Part shown: piece after piece, positions 23,358-34,693 of the stretch
Layout of the letters: the number at the start of each line of letters is the position of its first letter
Position numbering within the stretch: the first letter of the stretch is position 1
Source of the DNA: Akebia trifoliata
Taxonomy: Eukaryota > Streptophyta > Magnoliopsida > Ranunculales > Lardizabalaceae
Assembly (NCBI GenBank): GCA_017979445.1
Contig: CM030706.1
Location: 21,035,884-21,099,883, forward strand
DNA: 64,000 nt
Direction: 5' to 3'
Position numbers and translations under genes: made by a program
Notes under the pieces: generated by a model
Databases searched by the model: none
Told to the model about the DNA's origin: nothing
Seen by the model: the letters and a program-made list of their open reading frames with translations, nothing else

Positions 23358-25092
23358 TGAAAGCGCCCTCAATCCGCGGGGTGCGCGGATCCGCTTTTGA
23401 CCCTTGAGGTTTGGGAGTCGCCACCTAGTTATTACGGTCTAGGAACCGATCAATGACTCTAAACGGATAAAAACTAATCTAAAACCACAAAAAACTGAAT
23501 TCGGGGATCATGTTACGGGATTTGAAGGTGTTAGGCACCAACCCCGCCCGGCCAAAGCCGGTCTCTACTAAATTCCCAAGTAAATTACATTGCTAAAACC
23601 TAGATAAAAATAAACAAAAATAAAAATTTACCTTTCCGATAGCAAGGACTTTGTTCCCTCAGATCTGACAAAAAGAACTCCTTGTACCGTGCTCCCTTGC
23701 TTCGTTCTGTCTTCGGATTTGACTTCGGATCTCCTAAACTGAGGTATCTCCTTACTTTTGGATCTGAACTCTTCAAGTTTATTATGGATTTGGGGGTGTT
23801 TTTGGAGGACTTTTAGGCGTTATCTAGACTAAAATTGAAGGGAGGATGTTAGGTAAGGAGTTGGGGCTCCAAAACTAGGGTTTATGGGGGGCTATGGGAG
23901 CTTCTAGACCTACTTCTCTTAGGGTTTATGATTTGATACGCAAATAGGGTGTGAGCACCTCTATTTATAGATATTTTTAGGGGTTGATTTGGATAGAGTT
24001 AGTGTTTAATTAGAGATCTTTTAATTAGAGTTGTGTTTTAATTTGACTTGTAGAATTGTGTTTTAATTAGAATTATTTTAGGTAGAATTATTTTTAAGTT
24101 AGAACTCTATTAGATAGAGTTATTAATCAATTATAATTCTATTATGACTTTTGGTCTTATTTGATTGACTTTTAATGTTTTGACTTTAGTCTTAATTGAT
24201 TGACTTTTAATATTTTGACTTCAGTCTTGCTTAATGACTTTAATTTTGACTTCAGTCTCACTTGATTGACTTTAATACCTTGACTTCAGTCTTGTTTGAT
24301 TTACTTTTAATTTTTGGAGAATCCCCCTCTATTATTTCTTTAATTCTTTGGACCCCCAAATGGAGGGGTCCTTAAAGAAATATCCCACGAACCCTCAACA
24401 ATTTTACCCGAAAGTCCGATTGATCGATTTTTTAGGTTCAAATTTTTAAATTAATTTCATTAATGTTTCACTTTAATTATTTAATTTTTTATTTATTAAT
24501 TTCGAATTTTTTAATTATGAAAATTGTGAAATTACCGTTTTGCCCCCGGAGAGGACTTTTCACGTTTTAAGTCGGTTTTTTATGTTCCAGGATGTTTTAG
24601 AATCGATTTTTCGTAAGGAATTCAATGGAAATATTAGTTTGTGTCATTTATGAAGTTTTTTTTGTGTGTGAAATGATTGTAAACTTTATGAGGGGCATTT
24701 TCGTAATTTTGTCAAATTCTGTTAAAATTGGCGAAATGATTTATTTGTTTTTGATTTGTTATTTTATGTGTTTGAAAGAGTTTTCCTAAGTGTAACGTAG
24801 GATCTAGATTGTTTTGATGTTAGGGGTATTTTGGTAATTTGATCAATTTTTAGTGATTTTTATCGTGAAGTTTCTTTTGGTCTGCAAGATGATGGTTTCT
24901 ATGTTTCTGGGTCGTATTTTTCTAGCGTAGCGTGGTTTCTAAGGTTTTGTCAGTTCGAGATACCTCATCCGGATTTCTGAAACATATCTGGCAACAAAAT
25001 AAAGCAATGGAATACACATCCATCATTGGGAATCATTGCAATCAGATTGACGAGTTGATTAATCAGGCGAGTGCAAAAATGGGGTGTCTACA
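23358..25092 (-). repeat. 5' LTR of the retrotransposon
   Basis: The right-hand LTR, which is 5' in the element's own orientation. It runs from TGAAAGCGCC to GGTGTCTACA on plus and is followed by the TSD GTAAC. It carries the extra TTGACTTCAGTCT repeats absent from the other LTR. Confidence 0.93.
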
Positions 25093-25175
25093 GTAACATT
25101 TTTTCATATTTTAATTTTAATTTTTTTGAGAATTCTAGAATGATTAAATATTTCTCTGACTTTGTTGCCACACAG

Positions 25176-26165
25176 ATAATCGATAGATATTGCAAATTTC
25201 TTAAAAGGAGAGAATTGCAACATCCAGATCATTCTCAAATGTCATTTCTTTAGTCCAATGTATATTGTACGTCAATTGATATAGACACATCATTTAACAT
25301 CTTTAAGTTAGATGTGTATATCTTTATAAAAAAAATTTCATATCGTTTCGTGTGTAGGTATTACTTAAGGAAGCTCAAGAAGATTACTCTAGCTGGTCAG
25401 TGGGTAAGGTCTTGTTGAATAATTTTGAAAGTGTGTCGGGCGAAAAATTCCAATTAAATAAAAACCTAAAAGCGTTTACCAAACCTGACTATCTAAATAT
25501 CATATAACATCTTGTGATATGATAAGATTTGTTTTTTTCTTGTCTCGTGTCTCCGTTATTATTTTGTTGTTAAATTACCTCTCATTCTCACATGTTATTA
25601 ATCACTAGGTATTTTTTCCCATTCACGCACACGCTCATTGGGCCGTTGCAATATTGGACATAAAAAATAAGAAATTAGAATTTTGGATTCCCTCTCTAAG
25701 GACGTATGTCAGTTATAAAGTTGAAATTAAAGCATTGGTATGTATTGATAAGTTATTTAATAATTGATTTACGCTAATTTAGTAAGGAAATTCCACAAGT
25801 TACTTATCACATTATAATTGTTAATGCGTAGAAAGAATTTTCCCGATAGTACTCGAGCAGATGGGGTCAACGAAGATTGACATCCCACATTGGCCTTGTT
25901 ACGATCGTAAGAACATTCCCAAACAAACCAATACATGGGATTGTGGAATGTTTATTTTAAAATATATTGATTACGCAAGCCGCGGATTGGAATTTAATTT
26001 CAATCAGGTACTACTATATCCCATTTATCTATTTTTAACTTAATTTGGAAACATTCAATTAATAAGATTGATGATTGTTTTACACATCACTCTTTGTAGG
26101 AAGATATGTCCTACTTCAGGTTGCGGACTATTCTTGAGGTGGTTATACAGATGGCATTACCTTAA
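25176..26165 (+). pseudogene. Ulp1-like C48 peptidase gene, 3' part with catalytic core
   Basis: Continues the gene split by the retrotransposon. Exons: 25176-about 25253 (IIDRYCKFLKRREL), about 25358-25500, 25609-25737, 25832-26006, 26100-26165. The Ulp1 catalytic landmarks are present: His in HAHW (25636-25638), oxyanion Gln (25924-25926) and the nucleophile Cys in WDCG (25942-25944). By spacing against SENP-type enzymes, the catalytic Asp position is Ile (FWIPSL instead of YDS). The tail EDMSYFRLRTILEVV is typical, ending at TAA 26163-26165. Broken features: an in-frame TAG at 25251-25253, and the frame of the Cys exon is reached only by a shift after its AG acceptor. An active peptidase is unlikely from this copy. 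Confidence 0.75.
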
Positions 26166-26358
26166 AAGTTGTTTGTTCTTATTTTTGTTCATTACATTGT
26201 TATCGACAATGTAATCGTGCATGAATTAAAGATTTGGAAGTCATAACCAATTGGGTGGTTGGGAAGATCGATGTTGGAAAATGCAAAGTTATGGTCTTCA
26301 CGTTTAAGGTAGAAATCCTAATCTACGTTTATTGACCCTATTAAAATTATAGATTATA
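26166..26358. other. Short spacer between the Ulp1-like gene and the inverted repeat
   Basis: AT-rich 3' flank of the peptidase gene. No feature seen. Confidence 0.5.
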
Positions 26359-26799
26359 CATAAAATTCGTAAGGAGTTGTGTGGACAAAATTAAATAGTA
26401 TAATATAATTGCATGGTGACACAATCATTCATGATGAGTTAAATGAAGTTTGGTAAGCAATATCTATTATTTGAAACTATTAGTTCACGTCCAATCAACC
26501 TTAAACATAGTATCCACCTTTTGAGACATGTGGATATTATGTATGTAGGAGTGTTAATCTGCATTTATTGACCCTAATAAATAAAGTGATAAATTGATTA
26601 TTTTCTGTGCAGGGAGTTAGGTGGGCAAAAGAAAATATGGTGACATGAGCATTCATGAGGAATTAAATGTCATTTTGTAAGTATTAAATATCAATGTAAA
26701 TGCACTTAATAGTTCCATTAATAGTTTATAGACTTCACCTTCATTATATAATCTTATTCAGGGAAAGAATCCAAATTTTATTCCTATTTAGAAGCTGCA

Positions 26800-27143
26800 A
26801 TGAATCACGATGAGAATATGCGTCGTGGATTTCGGACGGGAGATGCATATAGAAAGCACATGCTGGAACGCGAATGGATTCTACTTGTGAGGGATTCAAA
26901 GAAATTGATTAAAGAATCCAAACTTGTGCAAGTACCTATCCCAAAAGACGTGCGATTTCGATGCCGCGTCATAACCTATATTCACTCCATGCGGCAGTTA
27001 TGAGGTTACGAGCTGAGGTATCAAGAATGTGTAGACGAGTTCTAAGGATTTCATCACATGAAGTTGATAACGATCCCAACTATGCATCTACTTACGCTAT
27101 GTCGGATGAAGACGATGACAGTTCTTCTGACTTTGAAGATTAA
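26800..27143 (+). pseudogene. Unknown acidic-tailed ORF, frameshifted copy
   Basis: Same gene as 29422-29766 but with one A missing from the A run near 26942-26945. This splits the frame into 26800-27003 and 26961-27143. Product features: a basic middle (AVMRLRAEVSRMCRRVLRIS) and an acidic end (SDEDDDSSSDFED). Upstream at about 26372-26460 and 26612-26680 there are two similar exon-like segments (GAGTTAGGTGGGCAAAAG, GAGTTGTGTGGACAAAA) about 240 bp apart. I do not recognise the family; it could be the last exon of an element-encoded protein. Confidence 0.5.
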
Positions 27144-27340
27144 TTTTGTTACTATACACTTGAGAATTTAAGTAAGTATGTTTAGATTCTAAAGTTTTTG
27201 TTGAAAAACTAAGTTTGGTTAATTTCATCACAATATTAAATGTGTCGCTTGTAAATTATTTTTCATCTAATTTATATAGCATTTAAAAAGTTGACAAGGC
27301 AATAGAGGATCTTTTAGATCATCTTTATGTGTTTGTCAGA

Positions 27341-28257
27341 ACAATCATGTATTTGTTTAATCTGGGCTTTAGCCTTCCCATGAGTCCTTTTAGTGGCTGA
27401 GAAATTCATTGCTGCTTTAGAACAATCCATGAGCACTATGCATGAGTATCAAACGGCATGAGCACTTTCTTGCTTTACAATTAGGCCTAAAACGTGGCCA
27501 AAAGGTTTGTTTCATTCATATGTACTTACAATCATTATAAGGCTTTATATTTTCATCTTGGGAAAATTACAAATGTTCAACTTTTCGACTGTCACTGTAG
27601 GTGCTGGCCGTGGGATGTGGAATTGGTGGGCCATTGAGAGAAATTGTTATTTATCTGTTACAATTTCATCGGTTAATATGTTGTTGCGAAAGCAATGCAT
27701 GTTAATTCTACAGTGACCAGACAATCGCCCAGTATGCAAAAGAAATCTGAATTGGTGAGGAGTGCGTTGTACCATAAATATTACTCTCCAACTGATGTAA
27801 AGTTCCTTGCCATGTGGGGTTTGTGAAGATTTTGAGACTTTCAAAGAGTCTTGTGATATTGAAAAGGTGCGAGTGTAGAACAGTGGCAATGTAGGGAAAA
27901 TGTAAACCGTGAGGAAAATAAGAGGACACGATATAGCGGAGAGAACCGTGGCAATGTAGGGAAAATGTAAACCGTGAGGAAAAGATATGAAAGGCATCAT
28001 AACTATTTGCTTCTGATTGTATTTTATTTGTAAACAATTATGTGACTCAATTTCATTTGTTAGTGTCCTATTGCTTCTCATTGACCTTGTTTAGTAATGG
28101 AATTTCAATACATAATATGAAATTTGAACTTGTTTTATGATTTATCTTTTATTTTTTATTTTATTTTTTTTATTTTTCGTTTATTGTGATTGGTGAGTTA
28201 GATGACTGTGTTATTGTTTGTTAAACCTCCAAATTCGATGACGGGTTAAGATCACCA
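27341..28257. other. Segment present only in the left arm; no gene seen
   Basis: An extra segment interrupting the left arm of the inverted repeat. It contains a direct duplication of about 38 bp (GTGGCAATGTAGGGAAAATG at about 27881 and 27949). The antisense ORFs over it are due to this repeat. It could be an insertion in the left arm or a deletion from the right arm. Confidence 0.5.
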
Positions 28258-28699
28258 AATTCATGGAATTATCATTTTTCTTCCCCTTGATTACAATGTA
28301 AATGGTCGTATACTTATTTTATCCACTAAGTAAGGCAAAAATGAGTAAGAAATTTGAATAGATTTAGCGAACACTAAAACAATAGTAGAAGCAAGTACTA
28401 AAACAAAAAAATATGGTATTGGATGCGGCATTGAAGGAGAATGAACAATAGTAACCTTTGTCAAAGTTCGATTAACTCCGAAGATCAACTCAGGTCAGGC
28501 ATAAATGGCTGTGCAGTTTGAGAGAGGGGTTCACCCCATACAGTACACATGCAATACACTTGAATCATCACCTTCAGTGGCATAATAATTTTGTTAGACA
28601 CATGTAATAGAGTTCTTTACGGATGAGAACCAAATAACAGAAAATGGTACAAATAACTCAAAACTGTAGAATTAGAAGAGTGAGTAAAATAGAAACCTG

Positions 28700-28913
28700 A
28701 TGACCTGCAATGGTCATCGTCTCTTTGAAGGCGTTTTATCAAAAATTGCCTCTATTTTCTGATCGTTTGAGGCGTTTGTCACCAAATGCCACTGATTTAG
28801 TCTTTTTGGAAGACGGCTAATCAAAAACCGCTATTGATGTTATTGTTTAGGCGACACTTTGCTAATTCGCCCCAAAAAAATGGCTCTAAAATCCCTTTTT
28901 TTGTAATGTGTCA
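28700..28913. mobile_element. Possible CACTA-type element end
   Basis: Repeated motifs GGCGTTTTATCAAAAATTGCC, GAGGCGTTTGTCACC and AAGACGGCTAATCAAAAACCG resemble subterminal repeats of plant CACTA elements. They run into TTTTTTGTAATGTG at 28900-28913, whose complement CACATTACAAAA is close to a CACTACAAAA terminus. There is no left end and no coding region. Confidence 0.35.
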
Positions 28914-28914
28914 A

Positions 28915-29115
28915 AATGCTTCTTTAGACATTGGCTAAATTACTTTTGATCTAATGTCAAAAGGCTCCTTTTGACATTAACTAAAATACTTCTGATCTAA
29001 TGTCAAAAGGAGCCTTCTGACATTGATAAAATACATTTGATCTAATGTCAGAAGGCGCCGTCTGACATTAGTTCAAAATACTTCAGATGTAATGTCAAAA
29101 AGCCCATTCTGACAT
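28915..29115. repeat. Palindromic TGTCAGAAGG array, reverse orientation
   Basis: Five units of about 42-46 bp. The spacer reads TTCTGATCTAATGTC, the reverse complement of the array at 11.2 kb. It sits in the loop of the long inverted repeat and closes the Ulp1-bearing unit on the right. Confidence 0.88.
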
Positions 29116-30209
29116 TGTTTCAGTGTTCGTTAAATCTATTCAAATTTCTTGACAAGTATACGACCATTTACATTGTAATCAAGGGAAAGAAAAATGATAA
29201 ACAGATTATGAATTTAGTAAATGACACTTCAAACACATAAAGATGATCTAAAAGATCCTCTATTGCCTTGTTAACTTTTTAAATGCTATATAAATTAGAT
29301 GAAAAATAATTTACAAGCGACACATTTAATATTGTGATGAAATTAACCAAACTTAGTTTTTCAACAAAAACTTTAGAATCTAAACATACTTACTTAAATT
29401 CTCAAGTGTATAGTAACAAAATTAATTTTCAAAGTCAGAAGAACTGTCATCGTCTTCATCCGACATAGCGTAAAGAGATGCATAGTTGGGATCGTTATCA
29501 ACTTCATGTGATGAAATCCTTAGAACTCGTCTACACATTCTTGATACCTCAGCTCGTAACCTCATAACTGCCGCATGGAGTGAATATAGGTTATGACGCG
29601 GCATCGAAATCGCACGTCTTTTTGGGATAGGTACTTGCACAAGTTTGGATTCTTTAATCAATTTCTTTGAATCCCTCACAAGTAGAATCCATTCGCGTTC
29701 CAGCATGTGCTTTCTATATGCATCTCCCGTCCGAAATCCACGACGCATATTCTCATCGTGATTCATTGCAGCTTCTAAATAGGAATAAAATTTGGATTCT
29801 TTCCCTGAATAAGATTATATAATGAAGGTGAAGTCTATAACTATTAATGGAGCTATTAAGTGCATTTACATTGATATTTAATACTTACCAAATGACATTT
29901 AATTCCTCATGAATGCTCATGTCACCATATTTTCTTTTGCCCACCTAACTCCCTGCACAGAAATTAATCAATTTATCACTTTATTTATTAGGGTCAATAA
30001 ATGCAGATTAACACTCCTACATACATAATATCCACATGTCTCAAAAGGTGGATACTATGTTTAAGGTTGATTGGACGTGAACTAATAGTTTCAAATAATA
30101 GATATTGCTTACCAAACTTCATTTAACTCATCATGAATGATTGTGTCACCATGCAACTATATTATACTATTTAATTTTGTCCACACAACTCCTTACGAAA
30201 TTTTTATGC
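29112..30209 (-). repeat. Long inverted repeat, right arm
   Basis: Reverse-complement partner of 26359-28385 without the 0.9-kb extra segment. Pairing ends near 30209 (TCCTTACGAAATTTTTATGCA); beyond that the sequence is unrelated to the left flank. Confidence 0.88.
29422..29766 (-). CDS. Unknown acidic-tailed protein, intact 114-codon ORF
   Basis: Uninterrupted from ATG (29766) to stop. Residues 1-50 are basic and helical (MNHDENMRRGFRTG, HMLEREWILLVRDSKKL), about 60-90 are Arg-rich (RLRAEVSRMCRRVLR), and the last 15 are Asp/Ser-rich. The basic-then-acidic layout suggests a nucleic-acid-associated or chromatin-associated role, but I recognise no domain. The other copy at 26800-27143 has a frameshift, so this one is the better guide to the protein. 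Upstream exon-like segments (29880-30165) suggest it may be only a final exon. Confidence 0.45.
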   Translation of the reverse strand: MNHDENMRRGFRTGDAYRKHMLEREWILLVRDSKKLIKESKLVQVPIPKRRAISMPRHNLYSLHAAVMRLRAEVSRMCRRVLRISSHEVDNDPNYASLYAMSDEDDDSSSDFEN

Positions 30210-30539
30210 ACAGACTTCGCATCATACACCTTAGATTCTTACCGTCATCAAGCAAATCTTACAGAACGCATCTTTCCTAGCCTTCTCATGATTATCAGTT
30301 TATTCAATAAGTTTCGAGTACATTTTAGGCTCGTAATAACCAAGTTTGAACTCATCAACCTCATTCAATAGCACATTTGCCATGTTAGAACTGATTTGCC
30401 TTTGTAAAAATAACTCTAAAGATGTTGGTATTTTTGGGTAAAAACACCTTCCTATTTATAGAATCTTATGCTCGTTTATTGTGAAGTCTTATTTTATTCA
30501 ATACATGAAAAATAAAAAATAAAATAAAAAAAGAGATAA
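30210..30539. other. Spacer between the two inverted-repeat structures
   Basis: AT-rich; no feature recognised. Confidence 0.4.
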
Positions 30540-31582
30540 TGACTTGATTTGACATATGTCACACATTGATTATTTTGTAAAATTTCGAGAAATTTTTATT
30601 TCAAAGATCTGAGTAAATCTGAGTGAGTGAATGACTTGACTTGACATCTGTGACACATTGAGTTTTTTGTAAAATTTTGATAAATTTAATTTATAAAGAT
30701 CTTTGTAAATTCTTTTGTAAATTCTCGGGACAAAAATATTTTCAAAGATCTTTGTAAATCTGAGTGAATGATTCGACTTAACATCTTTGACATATTGATT
30801 CTTTTGTAAATTCTCGGGACAAAAATATTTTCAAAGATCTTTGTAAATCTGAGTGAATGATTTGACTTAAATATTGAATATTTTTATTTATTCAATCCCA
30901 TAACTCTCGTTCCATGATTTCTAGAAGTCTGTAAATATTGAGAAAAAAATTGAAAACAAATCTTTGGAAGACCTTTCAATAGTTTCAGAAAAATATATTC
31001 ACTTTAAACTTTTATTGCCAAATTTTCAAAATAGACATCAATTCCTAAATTTTTATTTAATCTGGCTTAACTTCAAGAAAAGTTACTTAAAAATGATGCC
31101 TACCATAAAACTAATGGTACATTAGTTTAGAGTCCTTAAAAATAGAATCCTTAAAACCAGGTTAAATTCCTTGTACAAGTTAAAAATTTTAAACCGTGTA
31201 AGTGAATATACCATATGAAATAACTTTTTTTTATTTGACAATCGCAATTAAGTGCATTGGTTCTATTAGAACTTTAAAACTTGAAGATTGAAATTGTAGT
31301 ATTTGGTAATAACCATGTTGGCCAACTCACACACAATGACAAAATTTAGAACCTCTTTAAATAAACGGCAATGCCTGCAAATTAATCCCCAAAGGTACAT
31401 GCAAAAAATGTTTCTCATTCCAAAATATACTAAAAAATACACTTATATATGGAATAAAGTTACACATTTCTTTTCTCCATAAACGGCAATGACTTTCAGC
31501 AGTGATATTTGTCCTTGTTTCAGTAATCCTGAACCACCCCCAGATAGATATATATATAAATTTATAATTTTAATTTAAAAGT

Positions 31583-31795
31583 TTATAATTCTATTGAAAT
31601 TTCGACAGCATCTCCTCTTAAAAATGGACATATGAAATGTTCCTGATAAACCTTAATAATATCAATAACATTAAAGACCTCTCTCCGATAGTCTCGAGCA
31701 TAAAAAAGAAATATAGTATAAGCACATTGTAGTAAATAAACAATTATAGGTGCATGAATCCACTCATGTTTAATGCCACGTAGAAGTAGAAACAA
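31583..31795 (-). pseudogene. Unidentified ORF remnant (left arm)
   Basis: The minus-strand frame encodes HEWIHAPIIVYLLQCAYT and VYQEHFICPFLRGDAVEI. The counterpart in the right arm (49676-50131) encodes HEWIHACIVVYICYN and VYQENFICPYLRGDAAEI, so the segment is conserved across the arms. A partial second copy lies at 32152-32364. I do not recognise the family; it is a decayed element-borne gene or a splice-derived tail. Confidence 0.35.
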
Positions 31796-32009
31796 CAGCT
31801 AACACCAATAAAATTGAATTTGAGCATCCACATAGTTCAAATCTGCATCAAACAATAAAGTAGATGAGTCAAATATAGTTAAGGTTGATAGTGTACGCAG
31901 AATGCATAGAAAATTATCAAATTACCCTTATAAATATATATTTACAAAGCTGATATTTAGGGAACGGATCAAGGTATGCCATATGAAATTACATAAGTAA
32001 AAACAACGT

Positions 32010-32250
32010 AACATTAATAAATTTTCAAAATATGGGTTAGGAGTTTGGGATTGAGCTGATTTTTTATGAGGATGATCTCTATAATGGGAAGATCATCCTG
32101 AAAAAAGTTAGTCCAATAATTTGTAAATCACTATTGATGGATTTATAAGTTTCAGATTGAGTTAATTTCTTGTGAGGATGATCTTCTCATCATAGTGACC
32201 ATCCTATTTCTTGTGAAGATGAAATATAATTCTATAGAAATTTCGACTGC
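32010..32250. mobile_element. Degenerate palindromic MITE
   Basis: Contains GGGTTAGGAGTTTGGGATTG, GAGGATGATCTCTATAAT and inverted partners of the MITE family described at 39475-41290. It is closest to the copy at 50665-51056 (GATTGAGCTGATTTTTT). Its ends are eroded. Confidence 0.6.
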
Positions 32251-32354
32251 ATCTCTTCTTAAAAATGGACATATGAAATGTTCCTGATAAACATAATACG
32301 CAATCCAACATAATACACACAGAATGCATGAAAAATTATTATATAATAGTTTAT

Positions 32355-32490
32355 TCAATGTCAAAAGGCATCTTTTGACATTAGATCAGAACAATACGTT
32401 AGTCAATGTCAGAAGGCACCTTCTGACATTAGATCAGAAGAATTTTTACCAATGTCGTAAGGTGCCTTTTGATATAGATCAGAACTATTT
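32355..32490. repeat. Palindromic array, three units, forward orientation
   Basis: Three hairpin units of the TGTCAGAAGG family with GACATTAGATCAGAA spacers, in the same orientation as 11.2 and 33.5 kb. Confidence 0.85.
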
Positions 32491-32499
32491 TGATTGTCT

Positions 32500-33540
32500 T
32501 CCTATGTTACTATTTGTTGTGTGTGATACACTTGTATGCAAAATACGTGCATCTTAACAAATCACTGAAACATAGAACTCACTTATACATGTTTCAAAAA
32601 TCAGAATCAAAGCATCTTACATGCATATAGGTATATTACACGAATTTTGGTGAGTAGGATTCGGCCAAGTAATGTGTAACCGTACATCCATACCATGGGA
32701 TATTATATAATGAAAAAGATCATGTACGGCCATACACAATTGGATCTCATATCTTGGTTGCAAATTTAAAATATCATATATGGACACACAACTGAATCAC
32801 ATATTAAACAATGCAAGTGCTGTCCAAAACAACAATAAATTAACAAAATCTAGAGCTATAGAGAATAAAAACATAGCAGTTACAAAAATATTGAAAAACC
32901 GGAAGCCTTACCAATGAGTGATTGAGTATCTGAGTCTAAGAAAAATCATTCTTTTAATCTTCTCCACTAACATTGATTTTATAAAAACAATAGACATATA
33001 GTGCAATGTCAGAACAATACCTTAGTATCTTGTGTTTTGTCAGCTAGTTCTCTCTATCTCAAACATCAGAATCAACACACACTATGACAAGAAATTTATA
33101 AAGACCGGATGCCTTACCATGAAGCACCATCCACAAATGTTCCTCACGAACAGTACAGCAATTCTGTTGAGTATTTACAGGTGCATTCTTATAGGCCCCA
33201 CCGATGGTGAGGAGATGGGCATAAATCCACACAATCGCCACCGATAAATTTCTCCGCAAATCGGTCTAATATATGCCATTTTGAGTGTAAAACATGTGGT
33301 ATCTACTGCAATTAAGCATTTGAAATTTGATGCAATTAGTATAATAAATATCAATCACTATATACATAATATTATAAAAATACTTTTCTTAACACTAAGT
33401 AAGCACATAAGTAGAATAACACATAAGCAGCAGCAAACTTGACGTCTTCCTCGTTAATGGATGAACTCTGGTTGTCATCAAAATTGTACCACCTATTCTC
33501 ATCTACAAGCAGCAGGGTGAATAAGATGGAATCAGCACTC
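32500..33540. other. No gene seen; half of a direct duplication
   Basis: About 32912-33095 repeats at about 34394-34572 in direct orientation (CAATGAGTGATTGAGTAT, GAACAATACCTTAGTATC, TTGTGTTTTGTC). Short ORFs here have no recognisable domain. Confidence 0.5.
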
Positions 33541-33544
33541 CAAA

Positions 33545-33965
33545 CATAAGGTGCCTTGTTGACATTAGATCAGAACTATTTTGGGAGATGTCAGAAGGCA
33601 CCTTCTGACGTTAGATCAGAAGTACTATAGACAATGTCAGAAGGCACCTTCTGACGTTAGATCAGAAGTAAATTCTTCAATGTCAGAAGGCACCTTCTGA
33701 CATTAGATCAGAAGTATTATAGACAATGTCAAAAGGTGCCGCTTGACATTAGATCAGAAGCATTATAGACAATGTCAGAAGGCACCTTTTGATATTAGAT
33801 CAGAAGTATTATAGAAAATGTCAAAAGGTGCCTCTTGACATTAGATCAGAAGCATTATAGACAATGTCAGAAGGCCCCTTCTGACATCAGATCAGAAGTA
33901 AATTCTTTAATGTCAGAAGGCACCTTCTGACATTAGATCAGAAGAAGTAAATTCAATGTCAGACG
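33545..33965. repeat. Palindromic TGTCAGAAGG array, forward orientation
   Basis: About nine units of roughly 46 bp downstream of the left PMD gene. Both AGAAGG/CCTTCT and AAAAGG versions occur. The spacer reads GACATTAGATCAGAAGTA. Partner of the reverse array at 48040-49060. Confidence 0.92.
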
Positions 33966-34693
33966 CATGATTTTCAGCATTGGATCCAAAATTCACTTTG
34001 TATAGTAATAATACCTATGTCTATGAGTGAAACAAATTATCTTTATTTGATTTAAATGGAGTGCCTCTAACGTCACATGAGAACTCCGAATTTGTCAAAT
34101 GACTAAATCTCCTTTTCAATGGTTAAAACACGAACAAATGACTAAAATTAGAGCAACCACACAGTTTGTAAGAAAAGAAGGTAATAGCTAAGATATAATT
34201 AATTGATAGCAAGTATTAAGAAATGGGTATTCTTCAACTTTTCTTCTCCTCTACTAAAAACTCAAAAGTAATCTTCAATAAATCACAACAAAAAACAGAT
34301 CTCAATACAACCCAAATCCCAAAATTCTCACAAACCCACACAGGAAAAAAATCAGAAATCTAAGTTCCCAACAAAGTCATTGTTGCTACCACCCAATGAG
34401 TGATTGAGTATATGAGTCTAAGAAAAGTCATTGGGTCAATCTTCTCCACTAACATTGATTATATAATAACAATAGAGTCACGGTGCGATGTCAGAACAAT
34501 ACCTTAGTATCTTGTGTTTTGTCTGCTAGTTATACGCATCTCAAACATCTGAATCTACACACAATATGGCAAGAATATTATAATTAAAAGACGATAGTTA
34601 TATTGCTTTAATATATGAAGCAATGAGTATTTGAATGATTCCAGCTTTCATAATTCAACAAGGCATAGTAAATTGAATTTTATATTTGTGTAC

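Larger units (their letters stand above)
14743..25092 (-). mobile_element. Tat/Ogre-like Ty3/Gypsy LTR retrotransposon, degenerate, minus strand
   Basis: Two long, nearly identical direct repeats bound the element. On the minus strand they begin TGTAGACACC and end TTTCA. The 5-bp target-site duplication GTAAC is present at 14738-14742 and 25093-25097. Orientation is minus: next to the right LTR there is a primer-binding-like TGGCGACTCC, next to the left LTR a purine tract AAAGAGGGG, and an integrase remnant reads leftward near 19.2-19.7 kb. No gag, protease, reverse transcriptase or RNase H frame survives, so it cannot move on its own. Large tandem-repeat blocks between the integrase remnant and the 3' LTR are a known trait of Tat/Ogre elements. 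The high LTR similarity, judged by eye, implies recent insertion. Confidence 0.92.
26359..28385 (+). repeat. Long inverted repeat, left arm
   Basis: 26359-27340 pairs with the reverse complement of about 29225-30209 at roughly 98 percent by eye. Pairing resumes at 28258-28385 against about 29112-29215. The left arm therefore contains about 0.9 kb (27341-28257) with no counterpart on the right. Confidence 0.88.
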
